This document shows positions 16,593 to 26,105 of a DNA stretch of 64,000 nt, piece by piece (positions within the stretch are counted from its first letter, which is position 1; each line of letters opens with the position of its first letter). The notes beneath the pieces are model-generated. The model did not search any database and was not told the origin of the DNA. It worked only from the letters and a program-made list of their open reading frames with translations. The translations under genes were made by a program, and so were the position numbers. This stretch comes from Chitinophagaceae bacterium (lineage in GTDB: Bacteria > Bacteroidota > Bacteroidia > Chitinophagales > Chitinophagaceae), in NCBI GenBank assembly GCA_947447465.1, contig CANFKE010000011.1:1-64000 (forward strand), given 5' to 3'.

Positions 16593-18984
16593 TTCAGGGT
16601 CAAAGACGGGTTTACTCATCACTATTGTTTTCGCAATAGTAGTGACCACATTTGCGCTCGGCGGCATTGTCACCCATCCATGGCATATAATGACCGAACT
16701 GGGTGCCGATGGCGGCAAGAACATATTTACCTACCTCTACCATTCTTTGTATGGCAAAGGCATATGGTTCACCGGCATGAACTATCCTTATGGAGAACAT
16801 ATAGTTTATACAGACGGGCAACCATTATTATCGGTACCTCTCAGCTATTTCAAAGAGCATATGACCATCGGCACTGCATTGACCATTATGTGGTGGGCCA
16901 TTGCGCTCAGTTATGTATTATCTATCGTTTATTGCTACAAGATATTGTTTAAATTCGGCGTTGCCCCGGTAGCAGCATCGCTGTTCGCAGCACTGATCAC
17001 CTTAGGTAGTCCGCAACTTATGGGCATCTCAGGTCATTACGCACTCACTTATTGTTGCTTTCTACCCATGCTGTTTTACTTCAGTCTGCAATACCATAGC
17101 ACCGGAAAATGGAAGTATCCTGCCTATATATTCATTACAGGATGTTGCAGCATATTCCTTCACCCCTATTTTGCCGCTGTAGCGCTTGTTTGGGCAGGCT
17201 GCTACGCTATCGGCTACCTGTTTACCGCAAAGGGCGGAATTTGGCCTAAAACAAAGCATATATTACCATTGCTGATAAGCACAGGCGGCGTGTTGGTACT
17301 CTTTGGCCTGTTCATGAAACTGACAGACCCCTTTGCTAAGGAACGCCCTGCAATGCCATTTGGCATGCTGGCCAATTGCACACATATCAAAGACATATTC
17401 AGCTCTGTTTATTCTCCGTTCTGGGGGCTGGTAAAAGACCATACACATTTCACCAAGATAAGCTCTGGCGGTGAAGGGTTCATATACCTGGGGCTGGCAG
17501 TGATCTTTGCTACAGCATATGCCATACTATCTGCGATACAGAAGGTCATTAAAAAAAGTAATGCACCATCTGTAGCACCTGCATTTCAACCTATATGGCT
17601 GATCATAGCTACACTGGCTCTGCTATTCGGCATGGGTGTTCCATTCATATGGCATATGGAGTGGCTGCTCGACTATGCGTCTGCATTCCGCCAATTCCGA
17701 ACACTGGGTCGTTTTAGCTGGATATTTTACTACATCATTACTACCTATGGTGCTGTGGTCATTTATTCATTATATGCCCGCTATATTGCCAACAATAAGA
17801 AAACATTGGCCTATGCTATTCTGCTGTCCGGCTCCGGCATCTGGGCCATTGAAACTAACGGATACCTCCAACGTTCGCGCAATGCAGCAAAAGAGGGATA
17901 TACCAACTACAACATCTTTGTTTCTAAGAGCGAACTCAACAATATGAAATGGGGCGAGTTTGTGGCAAAGCCTGATGAGATCGTTTCCTGGCAGGAATTC
18001 CTGGCAACCCACAATTACACCAGAGATTCATTCCAGTCAATACTTGTACTGCCCTTCTTCGCCACCGGCACAGAGAAGTTGTGGGTGTGCAGCGATGAGA
18101 ACATCAGTGCATGGTCTGTTGCCATGGCGGCAAAAGCAGGCATACAATTACAATTGCCTGTGGTGGATATTATGATGTCGCGCAGCTCATGGGTGCAAAC
18201 ATTGAAACAGGTGAAAATAGCCGGTGGCCCTTATGTGGAAAAGCCATTGCTGAATGAGCTGAAAAGTGACAAACCATTCCTGCTGCTGCATACCGACTAT
18301 TCGACCCTAACTCCTGACCAGACCTATATCCTTAACCTTTCTAAGCCACTGGGCCATTACCTGCATTGCACGGTATATGCTTGTTACCCGACCGCTATAA
18401 AGAACGCCGATCTGAGCGCGCAAAAAGCTGCATACGCTTTTGCGCAAAACAAGCAAGATACCTGCATTGGCAGTTCCGCCCCCTGGTTTGTGGAGAACAA
18501 AGGCAGTAACGATTGTGATGATACACCATTCGGCAGTTGTGCCATAGCATATCAACAGGGTACAAATGGTGAGCTCTGCAACATACCTGTTACCCCCATA
18601 AGGAAAGATCAGCAATATGAATTTTCGTGTTGGTTCCATGTTACCAACAATGATTACCGGAGCCCCGATTGCCTATTGGAACTACTGGATGGCAAAAACA
18701 ATATTATAGCAACTATTCCCTCACGAACAATTGAAAGCACAGACAATGAAGTTCGGTGGACATTAAATGCTGAAAAGGTCTGGGAAATGAATCTTTGGCT
18801 ACGCTGCAATACCTATTTTGACCTGCCCGAAAACACAAGACATGTAAGATGCAGGATACTTAACTTTACAGAGAAGCCTTGCCTGGCAGTAGATAAGATA
18901 ATGTTACGCCCTGCAGAAGCTACAATAACAGGCAGAGGGATGGTGAACAATCACTTTCTATCAAATTTCAGGAAGTATGAATAA
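16585..18984 (+). CDS. Large multi-pass membrane protein, probable GT-C glycosyltransferase
   Basis: A 799-residue protein with about eleven hydrophobic segments in the first 430 residues, and a soluble C-terminal half that looks like a carbohydrate-binding beta-sandwich (Trp and Cys rich). The first large periplasmic loop has the acidic ELGADGGKN at about residue 37, in the position where GT-C enzymes keep a catalytic Asp. With the preceding polyprenyl-phosphate-type GT2, this suggests transfer of sugars from lipid-phosphate carriers outside the inner membrane. No exact family is recognised. It overlaps the gene before and paaD after by the same 8-base ATGAATAA junction. Confidence 0.65.
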   Translation: MNNSGSKTGLLITIVFAIVVTTFALGGIVTHPWHIMTELGADGGKNIFTYLYHSLYGKGIWFTGMNYPYGEHIVYTDGQPLLSVPLSYFKEHMTIGTALTIMWWAIALSYVLSIVYCYKILFKFGVAPVAASLFAALITLGSPQLMGISGHYALTYCCFLPMLFYFSLQYHSTGKWKYPAYIFITGCCSIFLHPYFAAVALVWAGCYAIGYLFTAKGGIWPKTKHILPLLISTGGVLVLFGLFMKLTDPFAKERPAMPFGMLANCTHIKDIFSSVYSPFWGLVKDHTHFTKISSGGEGFIYLGLAVIFATAYAILSAIQKVIKKSNAPSVAPAFQPIWLIIATLALLFGMGVPFIWHMEWLLDYASAFRQFRTLGRFSWIFYYIITTYGAVVIYSLYARYIANNKKTLAYAILLSGSGIWAIETNGYLQRSRNAAKEGYTNYNIFVSKSELNNMKWGEFVAKPDEIVSWQEFLATHNYTRDSFQSILVLPFFATGTEKLWVCSDENISAWSVAMAAKAGIQLQLPVVDIMMSRSSWVQTLKQVKIAGGPYVEKPLLNELKSDKPFLLLHTDYSTLTPDQTYILNLSKPLGHYLHCTVYACYPTAIKNADLSAQKAAYAFAQNKQDTCIGSSAPWFVENKGSNDCDDTPFGSCAIAYQQGTNGELCNIPVTPIRKDQQYEFSCWFHVTNNDYRSPDCLLELLDGKNNIIATIPSRTIESTDNEVRWTLNAEKVWEMNLWLRCNTYFDLPENTRHVRCRILNFTEKPCLAVDKIMLRPAEATITGRGMVNNHFLSNFRKYE

Positions 18985-19465
18985 CATCAACGAGGAAAAA
19001 GTATATGAGTGGCTGGCGGATGTAAAAGACCCGGAGGTACCTGCATTGTCTATCCTTGACCTGGGCATAGTGCGCCATGTAGCTGTGACCGACAATTCAG
19101 TTAATGTAACCATTACCCCAACTTACAGCGGCTGCCCGGCAATGGATGTCATATCTATTGGCATACGAATGGCATTGGCAGGACATGGCATAAAACAAGT
19201 AACAATAGACCAACAGCTAAGTCCGGCATGGACCACAGACTGGATGACGGAGGATGGCAAAAGAAAACTTAAAGAGTACGGTATAGCCCCTCCTAACAGA
19301 AAGGCATTCAGTTCACTGGGATTGTTTGAAGAAGAGGAGATCCAATGTCCGCGTTGCGATTCTACTCATACAGAAATGGTTAGCCGCTATGGTCCTACAT
19401 CCTGCAAGGCATTATACAAGTGTCTGGATTGCAAGGAGCCATTTGAACATTTTAAATGCCATTGA
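18977..19465 (+). CDS. paaD: Phenylacetate pathway Fe-S maturation protein PaaD
   Basis: A 162-residue protein with an N-terminal MIP18/SufT-like domain (DPEVPALSILDLGIVR, then YSGCPAMD with the conserved Cys near residue 54) and a C-terminal zinc-ribbon-like tail with CPRC, CKALYKCLDC and FKCH. PaaD is thought to help assemble iron centres of the PaaABCE complex. Its start overlaps the membrane glycosyltransferase gene by 8 bases; the next glycosyltransferase begins 20 bases after its stop. It is therefore embedded in a glycosyltransferase operon. Confidence 0.92.
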   Translation: MNNINEEKVYEWLADVKDPEVPALSILDLGIVRHVAVTDNSVNVTITPTYSGCPAMDVISIGIRMALAGHGIKQVTIDQQLSPAWTTDWMTEDGKRKLKEYGIAPPNRKAFSSLGLFEEEEIQCPRCDSTHTEMVSRYGPTSCKALYKCLDCKEPFEHFKCH

Positions 19466-19485
19466 CCGTTTAATAAAGGATCTGA

Positions 19486-21027
19486 ATGTCGATCATTAAA
19501 AAATATTTCCCGGGGATCGCCCTGTTTCTGATCTTTCTCTTTATCGGTGTCATTCACTATAAAGACTACGGCCCGGGATGGGATGAACCTATACACCGGC
19601 TGATTGGCAATGTGACCTACGATTACATTTTCAATGGCAATATGACATTGAAGACCATAGAGTTCAGAAATCTGGGGACCGGATTTGAGCTGCCATTGAT
19701 ATTCATTGAAAAGTGGTGTCATCTGACTGATGTCAGAGACATTTATCTGATGCGGCATATGGTAACGCATATTTTCTTTCTTATTGGCGCTTTGTCGTTC
19801 TATGTTCTTGCGTTCCGCCACTTCGAGCACAGATCTATAGCATCGTTAGCATTCCTCATGCTCGCATTGAATCCAAGATTGTATGCACATTCATTCTTCA
19901 ATTCCAAAGACATACCGTTTTTAGTCTCCTTTGTTCTTGCATTTACCCTATGGCAAATGGCAGATACCAAACAAAAGAAATACCTGTTCCTCATGACCGG
20001 TGCTGCCTGCGGCTATGCAACCAGCATAAGGATAATGGGCGTACTCCTGGTTCCCTGCTTCCTTGTTTATGTGCTATGGGATATAGTCAACAATCTTAAT
20101 AATGGGACGGCATTGAAAACTATATTGTTGAAAGGTCTTCTCTTTTTACTTGGTTTTTGTGCTACACTTTACATTTGTTGGCCTATCCTCTGGAGCAACC
20201 CTATCTTCTACTTTAAAGAGCAGTTCTTATCATTGGCTCATGTACACTGGGATGGAGAAGTGTACTTCAAAGGGAATAACATCCCGGGATCTAAACTCCC
20301 TATATCCTACCTGCCGGTGTGGTTATCTATGACCATTCCCGAAGTATGGCTGATAGCCGGCATTGCAGGTTGTATAGCTGTTGTAGTAGCCTTCCTGCGG
20401 AAACCGGTCCCCTTCCTTACTGATATGAGCAACAGGAATTTCCTGTTGTACCTTATGTGCTTTGCCGGACCGCTTGCCGTAGTTGTGGTTCTGGGGTCTG
20501 TCAACTATGATGATTGGCGCCATATCTACTTTATCTATCCTTCATTAATGATGTGCGGCCTATTTCTGATCCACAAATTATATGCTACTGCGGCACGCAG
20601 TATAGTCTATGTGCTATGTGTAGTACAACTGATCATGTTGACCACTTTCATAGTAAAATACCATCCTTACCAATATGCATACTTCAATAATTTTGTAAGT
20701 CATAAAGACCAGTATCTGCGTAACCATTATGATGTAGATTACTGGGGCATAGCCTGTCGCGACGGGGTAAAGTATATACTGGACCACGACAGATCGGATT
20801 CGATAAAGGTGAACGCAACATCAATGATCATCGACAATTCCTGTTTGATGCTCTCACCTGCCGACAGAAAACGGGTCATCATTACCGGCAGACGCGGCAA
20901 CCCGGGCTATTATATCACCAACTTCCGCAACAACCACCCTGAAGACTATAGATACCCTGAGATCTTTTATGAGATAAAAGTGCTCAACTCCACTATTCTC
21001 GGGGTGTATAAAGTAAATAATAAATAG
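19486..21027 (+). CDS. Family 39-like (GT-C) membrane glycosyltransferase
   Basis: A 513-residue polytopic protein. After the first transmembrane segment comes the GPGWDEPIHR loop (about residue 26), the acidic first-loop motif of PMT/ArnT-type GT-C enzymes, which use polyprenyl-phosphate sugars. There are around ten hydrophobic segments and a C-terminal soluble part of about 120 residues. Last gene of the paaC operon, closed by a hairpin overlapping the stop codon. The acceptor is unknown: protein, lipid A or a surface glycan are all possible. Confidence 0.78.
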   Translation: MSIIKKYFPGIALFLIFLFIGVIHYKDYGPGWDEPIHRLIGNVTYDYIFNGNMTLKTIEFRNLGTGFELPLIFIEKWCHLTDVRDIYLMRHMVTHIFFLIGALSFYVLAFRHFEHRSIASLAFLMLALNPRLYAHSFFNSKDIPFLVSFVLAFTLWQMADTKQKKYLFLMTGAACGYATSIRIMGVLLVPCFLVYVLWDIVNNLNNGTALKTILLKGLLFLLGFCATLYICWPILWSNPIFYFKEQFLSLAHVHWDGEVYFKGNNIPGSKLPISYLPVWLSMTIPEVWLIAGIAGCIAVVVAFLRKPVPFLTDMSNRNFLLYLMCFAGPLAVVVVLGSVNYDDWRHIYFIYPSLMMCGLFLIHKLYATAARSIVYVLCVVQLIMLTTFIVKYHPYQYAYFNNFVSHKDQYLRNHYDVDYWGIACRDGVKYILDHDRSDSIKVNATSMIIDNSCLMLSPADRKRVIITGRRGNPGYYITNFRNNHPEDYRYPEIFYEIKVLNSTILGVYKVNNK

Positions 21028-21054
21028 AGAAGGAGCCACTGTGGCTCCTTCTCT
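21026..21054. terminator. Shared hairpin between convergent genes
   Basis: A 13-bp perfect stem AGAGAAGGAGCCA with its complement and a 3-base loop. It starts within the GT39 stop codon; T-rich sequence follows on the minus strand for the opposing gene. Confidence 0.75.
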
Positions 21055-21081
21055 AAACAAGTAATATCTATACTTTTTTTA

Positions 21082-21876
21082 TCAAAATCCGTCACCATCT
21101 AGCAGGTTTCCCAAACCTCCGAGTATGCTACCCTCTTCCTTTCTTCTGGTACCCGAGCCATAGGCAAGAATTCTGCCCGCTAAACGGCTGATAGGCAATG
21201 TCTGTATCCATACTCTTCCCGGTCCTTGCAAAGTGGCATAGAATACGCCCTCACCACCAAATAAGGTATTCTTGATACCACCTACGAACTGAATATCATA
21301 GTTGACACCCGAAGTGAACGCTACGATACAACCGGTATCTATCTTCAATATTTCGCCCGGCTGCAGATCACGACTCATTACGTGCCCGCCTGCATGAACA
21401 AAGGCAAGTCCATCGCCTTCCAGTTTTTCCATAATGAACCCTTCGCCACCAAACAGACCTGTACCCAGTTTCTTCTGAAATTCAATACCTATAGAAACGC
21501 CTTTGGCAGCGCATAAAAATGCATCTTTCTGGCAGATCACTTTATTTCCCAACACCTGCAGATCGAGCGCAATGATCTTGCCGGGATATGGCGATGCAAA
21601 AGATACCCTCTTCTTACCATACCCCACATTGGTATAAGCGGTGAGAAATAGATTTTCTCCAACCAGCAATCGTTTACCTGCACTAAATAATTTACTCATC
21701 AAACTACTGTTCTGGGCTGCACCATCACCCAGTATTGTATCCATCTGTATGCCATCATCCATCATCATAAAGCTACCCGGCTCTGCTATGGCAGACTCTT
21801 GCGGATCGAGCTCTACTTCTACATATTGCATTTCTTCACCAAAAATGCGGTAGTCTATTTCATGATTATTTCTCAT
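21082..21876 (-). CDS. AIM24/TIGR00266 family protein
   Basis: A 264-residue protein of the AIM24 (TIGR00266, DUF124) family: beta-helical trimers without known catalysis. Signature elements are EVELDPQESAIAEPGSFMMMDDGIQMDT near the N-terminus, LFLTAYTNVG, GKIIALDLQ, and the closing IQTLPISRLAGRIL. The length is standard. Monocistronic, with a TACGTTTG promoter element 18 bases upstream. Roles in membrane or mitochondrial organisation have been proposed for eukaryotic members; the bacterial function is unknown. Confidence 0.9.
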   Translation of the reverse strand: MRNNHEIDYRIFGEEMQYVEVELDPQESAIAEPGSFMMMDDGIQMDTILGDGAAQNSSLMSKLFSAGKRLLVGENLFLTAYTNVGYGKKRVSFASPYPGKIIALDLQVLGNKVICQKDAFLCAAKGVSIGIEFQKKLGTGLFGGEGFIMEKLEGDGLAFVHAGGHVMSRDLQPGEILKIDTGCIVAFTSGVNYDIQFVGGIKNTLFGGEGVFYATLQGPGRVWIQTLPISRLAGRILAYGSGTRRKEEGSILGGLGNLLDGDGF

Positions 21877-21893
21877 GTTGCGCTATTTTTTAT

Positions 21894-21901
21894 CAAACGT
21901 A
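21894..21901 (-). promoter_or_regulatory. -7 element of the AIM24-family gene
   Basis: TACGTTTG on the minus strand, a full consensus match 18 bases before the ATG. Confidence 0.5.
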
Positions 21902-22017
21902 CTGCAAAATATTATTCCCTTTATGCCGCCTATTTTAAAATATTCGTTAATAAACAGGCCGTTAAAAGCAAATGTAAGTAGCTACCTTTTATAAATAATT
22001 GTATTTTTAACCCATAA

Positions 22018-22521
22018 ATGATGACTATGCGCAACGGTTTACTACTACTTTGTCTGGCAGCTACTTTACTTACCGCTTCGTGCGGATTTCAGAAAAAGCT
22101 GCAGCTACAGGATACTTATACCAAGATCACCGTAGTCAATGACTCTCTGGACAAGCTCACCACCCAGTGGCACAATCTGAGAGATCAGGCCTCTGTAAGT
22201 AAAAACTATTCAGCCCTGGCACCTGCCCGCATAGCGCTGGGTTCATTCATCAGCCGCGGACGTGCATCTATTGCCAATATAGTAGTTACTGCAGATAATG
22301 AAGCTATTATGAACGAAGAAGACCAGTTGCTGCTCAATCAATCGGCTCTTGTAGCGGAGGTATATCCCAACTTTGAACAGTTCAATGAATATACACCCAA
22401 AGAAACAATGGATAAGAATATTACGCTGATCGTGAACGACCTGATGAATGTGAAAACAAAGGTGGCTTCGATCAAGAAAATGCTTGAAAAATTTGCGGCG
22501 AAAAATAATCTGAAAAAATAA
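22018..22521 (+). CDS. Putative lipoprotein with helical mature part
   Basis: A 167-residue lipoprotein. The signal MRNGLLLLCLAATLLTASC (after an optional MMT extension) has a lipobox LTASC. The mature part is predicted helical and Lys/Asp-rich with coiled-coil character (LDKLTTQWHNLRDQ, KTKVASIKKMLEKFAAK). No known domain was recognised. It is followed by a clear intrinsic terminator and upstream of the Omp85-like gene in the same direction. It may be an accessory factor of the outer membrane. Confidence 0.65.
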   Translation: MMTMRNGLLLLCLAATLLTASCGFQKKLQLQDTYTKITVVNDSLDKLTTQWHNLRDQASVSKNYSALAPARIALGSFISRGRASIANIVVTADNEAIMNEEDQLLLNQSALVAEVYPNFEQFNEYTPKETMDKNITLIVNDLMNVKTKVASIKKMLEKFAAKNNLKK

Positions 22522-22548
22522 CGGTCTTTATGGAGCTGTGATCTTTTT

Positions 22549-22577
22549 AAGGGCTGATATCTCAGCCCTTATTTTTT
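22549..22577 (+). terminator. Terminator after the helical lipoprotein gene
   Basis: AAGGGCTGA (22549-22557) pairs with TCAGCCCTT (22562-22570), followed by ATTTTTT. Confidence 0.85.
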
Positions 22578-22688
22578 GCACAATAAAACAGGCACAGAAC
22601 TTGCAGCAAATAAAGTGTAGCACGGTTTTTATACCGGTGATCGCTATCCGGATAAAATATTTCATTACCTATTATTAACATCACCGCT

Positions 22689-24548
22689 TTGCCCTTTACG
22701 CACCGGTACATACTGCTAATGCTGAGCTGCATACTGTTTTTTTCAGACTATGCGCATGGACAGGTATTGGACAAACTGGATAGCATAAAGATCAGAGATC
22801 TGCACTTTACGCACAATAAGTTTGTCAACAATATCTTTCAGCAAGCCATCAATTCGGTAAAGAAAAGTCCCGATTCAGGACCCGAGCAAAGTGTGCTGAA
22901 TGGCAAAAGTGAAGACCCATATCTAAAATATCAGGGCAAGATCATCCGCCATATCTATATAGACCCTTTGAATTTTGACCGCTCGTTTGAAGACACATCA
23001 CAGATAGACAATAGCCTGGGTGCAAGGTTGGGCAAGCGCTTTCATATGACCACCAGAAAATTCGTGATCAGAGATAACCTGTTCATCAAAGAGAATACGC
23101 CTCTGAATGCCTATAAACTGGCCGATAATGAACGTTATCTTCGCTCACTTGAATATATACGTGATGCCCGCATCATAGTGGCACCCGTAAAGAAACATCA
23201 TGACTCGGTCGATATCCTTATTTATACCAAAGACTTCTTCAGTATTGCCGGAGGCGCGGCATCACAAGTGCTGAACCATATCAATGCCAATCTTTATGAG
23301 ACCAACCTTGCGGGCATGGCACAGAGAGTAGAAATAAGCGGACTATATGACTACAACCGCGACCCTAATATGGGTTACGGGGCATTGTATAAAAAGGGCA
23401 ATCTCTTCCACACCTTTATAGATGGCACTATTGCTTACAGCACCATGAGCAATAATCCTTTTACTCGTGAAGAAGAATCATCAGAGTACATAGCGCTCAG
23501 TAAACAATTAGTGTCACCATATAGCCGAACTGCCGGGGCGGTAACACTTAGCCACAACAACGCATACAATGTCTATAATGCTCCCGACGCGTCATTTTAC
23601 AAGTATAAGTACGACCTGATCGATGCATGGGCAGGCTATAGCATTGGCATCAAAAAATTAACGGCTACCAACAACACTATAAGAGATCGCCGGTTCTTTG
23701 CGCTGCGCTATACCAACCGCACATTTAAAGAGGTACCCTCACAGATAGGAAACAGGTTCGACCCTATCTACAATAATACAAGATCCATTCTGGGGCAGTT
23801 CACTTTCTTCAGACAAGATTACTTTAAAACACAATACATCTATGGTTTCGGTACAACTGAGGACTTTCCCTATGGGTACAATATTTCGGTTACTGCAGGC
23901 TGGCAAAAGCAACTTGATCTGGAACGGCCATACGCCGGCTTCAAGATACAACACTATATAGCAACAGACTATGGCGACTTTATTCAATTATCCCTCAAGT
24001 CTGGCGGCTATCTGGATCACAACAAAGTGCAGGATGGATGTCTGTTGATAGGGGCTACAGCCTTCAGCCGCATTATCTTCTGGAACACCACTAAGATAAG
24101 GCAATACCTTAACGTCAATTATACCCACCTTTATAACAGGGTCACTTACCCTCAGTTACGTATAGACAATGGATACGGCCTGCGTGGTTTTCTTTCTGAC
24201 AGTGTATATGGTACACGCCGCCTGAGCATACAACTGGAAACAGAATTTTACCTGAAACGTAAGGTTTTGGGATTCAAATTCGCACCTTTTCCCTATGCCG
24301 ACTTCACCATCATCACCCCTGAGCACAGTCCTTATTCCCGGTCATCATTATACACCAGTGTAGGCGGAGGAGTACGTGCAAGAAATGAGAATCTGGTATT
24401 CCAGACAATAGAGGCAAGGGCTTATTACTTCCCCATTGCCCCTAACAATATGAAAGGATTCAAGGTGATCCTAACGCACAATATACGTTTCCGCTATTCG
24501 AGCACCTATGTCTCTGCGCCTGATGTGGTACAACTGAACGGGGAGTAG
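22689..24548 (+). CDS. Omp85-like outer-membrane protein (POTRA plus barrel)
   Basis: A 619-residue protein with a signal peptide ending near HGQ (residue 25), a POTRA-like segment at about 85-195 (IIRHIYIDPLNF, NERYLRSLEYIRDARIIV, DSVDILIYTKDFF) and a C-terminal barrel of about 400 residues. The barrel contains LRGF near residue 497, matching the (V/L)RGF loop-6 motif of Omp85 proteins (BamA, TamA, surface-lipoprotein or two-partner transporters). It probably inserts or exports a substrate at the outer membrane. The start appears to be TTG at 22689, because the next ATG (22719) would leave a short signal peptide lacking the basic THR region. Confidence 0.7.
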   Translation: MPFTHRYILLMLSCILFFSDYAHGQVLDKLDSIKIRDLHFTHNKFVNNIFQQAINSVKKSPDSGPEQSVLNGKSEDPYLKYQGKIIRHIYIDPLNFDRSFEDTSQIDNSLGARLGKRFHMTTRKFVIRDNLFIKENTPLNAYKLADNERYLRSLEYIRDARIIVAPVKKHHDSVDILIYTKDFFSIAGGAASQVLNHINANLYETNLAGMAQRVEISGLYDYNRDPNMGYGALYKKGNLFHTFIDGTIAYSTMSNNPFTREEESSEYIALSKQLVSPYSRTAGAVTLSHNNAYNVYNAPDASFYKYKYDLIDAWAGYSIGIKKLTATNNTIRDRRFFALRYTNRTFKEVPSQIGNRFDPIYNNTRSILGQFTFFRQDYFKTQYIYGFGTTEDFPYGYNISVTAGWQKQLDLERPYAGFKIQHYIATDYGDFIQLSLKSGGYLDHNKVQDGCLLIGATAFSRIIFWNTTKIRQYLNVNYTHLYNRVTYPQLRIDNGYGLRGFLSDSVYGTRRLSIQLETEFYLKRKVLGFKFAPFPYADFTIITPEHSPYSRSSLYTSVGGGVRARNENLVFQTIEARAYYFPIAPNNMKGFKVILTHNIRFRYSSTYVSAPDVVQLNGE

Positions 24549-24636
24549 GCGGGAACGCTACATACGCTGGCGGTGGTCTGCTTTGGCAACATTTTACGCC
24601 CTATGGTATTTCTAATTCATTATTTTTACAGAACTC

Positions 24637-25275
24637 ATGGATCACTTACCACTGGATATAGTCATCAAACTGATAACCGCAATCCTCATTGGCGGAGCAA
24701 TAGGAATTGAGCGCGAATTACGCAGTAAATCTGCCGGTTTCCGCACTATGATACTGATATGCCTGGGTGCTACTATGTACACTATCTTTTCTCAGTATCT
24801 GGGTCAGCACTCCTCGCCCGATCGTATCGCATCCAATGTAGTAGTGGGCATAGGCTTTCTGGGAGCGGGTGTTATCTTTCGCAGCAGCAGCTCGGTAACA
24901 GGTATAACAACAGCTGCAACCATATGGCTTACTGCCGCACTGGGGGTAAGTATAGGCATTGGTTGGTATTCGGTAGCGATAGCCGCTTGTTTTATGATAC
25001 TCGTCGTGTTATTCCTATTTTCATTCATGGACAATGCCATAGACCGCATCAACCAGTTAAGAGAATACAAAATATCTTACCCCTATGAAGAGCAACAGCA
25101 ACATAAATATGAAAAGCTCTTCGACCAATATCAACTGTCAGTAAAGACACGCTCGCAAAGCAAGGAAGGGAATATGATCACCGGCTCCTGGATGGTAGGC
25201 GGGAACGAAAGGAACCACCATGCATTTATAGAGCATATTCTCAAAGACAGTTCGGTTACCGCTTTCAATTTTTAG
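24637..25275 (+). CDS. MgtC/SapB family membrane protein
   Basis: A 212-residue protein with four or five transmembrane segments and the MgtC/SapB core: IGGAIGIERELRSKSAGFRTMILICLGATMYT near the N-terminus, ASNVVVGIGFLGAGVIF, and TGITTAATIWLTAALGVSIGIGW. The C-terminal 70 residues are soluble and ACT-like. MgtC proteins are linked to magnesium limitation, membrane potential and F-ATPase control in other bacteria. A WYL regulator gene follows after 23 bases, so the two are probably co-transcribed. Confidence 0.92.
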   Translation: MDHLPLDIVIKLITAILIGGAIGIERELRSKSAGFRTMILICLGATMYTIFSQYLGQHSSPDRIASNVVVGIGFLGAGVIFRSSSSVTGITTAATIWLTAALGVSIGIGWYSVAIAACFMILVVLFLFSFMDNAIDRINQLREYKISYPYEEQQQHKYEKLFDQYQLSVKTRSQSKEGNMITGSWMVGGNERNHHAFIEHILKDSSVTAFNF

Positions 25276-25298
25276 CCTTTCCCTCACCCCACCATGTC

Positions 25299-25988
25299 AT
25301 GAACAGGATAGACCGTCTTTTTGGCATTCTTACTTTATTGCAGTCCAGAAAATATGTGCCGGCAGAGAAAATAGCCGAGAAATTCAACATGAGCGTGCGT
25401 ACCGTTTATCGCGATATTAAGGCACTATGCGAGCAAGGTATCCCTGTAAGTTTTGAACAGAATAAAGGATACTTTGTTGTCAAAGATTACTTTCTGGCTC
25501 CGGTATCATTTACTACAGATGAGGCCAATGCATTCCTGCTGATGGAGACTCTGGTTTCGGGCTTTGCTGATAAATCTATTCAAACTCATTATTCAAGTGC
25601 CCTCAATAAGGTTAAATCTGTATTACGCCATTCACAGAAGGAAAAACTGGAAGCACTCAATGATAATATTAAATTGAAGGTCCCGGCTTTTGTGAACCAT
25701 GATTACGAATACTTATCTCCACTTCAGTCTGCAATTTCGTCACGCCACATTATTCATATCTATTACAAGAACAATAAGGAGGAAGTAAGCGACAGAGCAA
25801 TAGAACCCATAGGGTTGATATTCTATGCCTATAACTGGCATCTCATTGCCTGGTGCCACAAACGAAAAGAGTATCGCGATTTCAGAGTATCGCGGATCAT
25901 CAATATCAAATGCACCGATACGCCATTTACCAAGCAAGACCACATGGATCTGAATGACTATATACAATCATTGCCTGTCAGCTGGTAA
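25299..25988 (+). CDS. YafY-type HTH/WYL transcriptional regulator
   Basis: A 229-residue regulator. The N-terminal winged helix (residues 1-60, with VPAEKIAEKFNMSVRTVYRDIKALCEQGIPV) is the HTH_11 type. A middle linker leads to a C-terminal WYL domain (about 135-210: HIIHIYYKN, IEPIGLIFYAYNWHLIAWCHKRKEYRDFRVSRI), which senses a small ligand. The usual WYL triad reads WHL here. It lies between mgtC and a DinB/GyrI-like pair, and such regulators often control adjacent DinB genes. Confidence 0.9.
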   Translation: MNRIDRLFGILTLLQSRKYVPAEKIAEKFNMSVRTVYRDIKALCEQGIPVSFEQNKGYFVVKDYFLAPVSFTTDEANAFLLMETLVSGFADKSIQTHYSSALNKVKSVLRHSQKEKLEALNDNIKLKVPAFVNHDYEYLSPLQSAISSRHIIHIYYKNNKEEVSDRAIEPIGLIFYAYNWHLIAWCHKRKEYRDFRVSRIINIKCTDTPFTKQDHMDLNDYIQSLPVSW

Positions 25989-26066
25989 TACACAAATGAA
26001 ATAAATATCTGAATTTATTTTCCATCTCATTTTTCAGACTGCCATAGGGTTGTCAGTGGGCGTTTC

Positions 26067-26074
26067 TAGCTTTG
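26067..26074 (+). promoter_or_regulatory. -7 element of the DinB gene
   Basis: TAGCTTTG, a full TAnnTTTG match 31 bases upstream of the DinB ATG. Confidence 0.55.
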
Positions 26075-26105
26075 TGTCATCCAACAAAAACTAAAAACAA
26101 AACAC

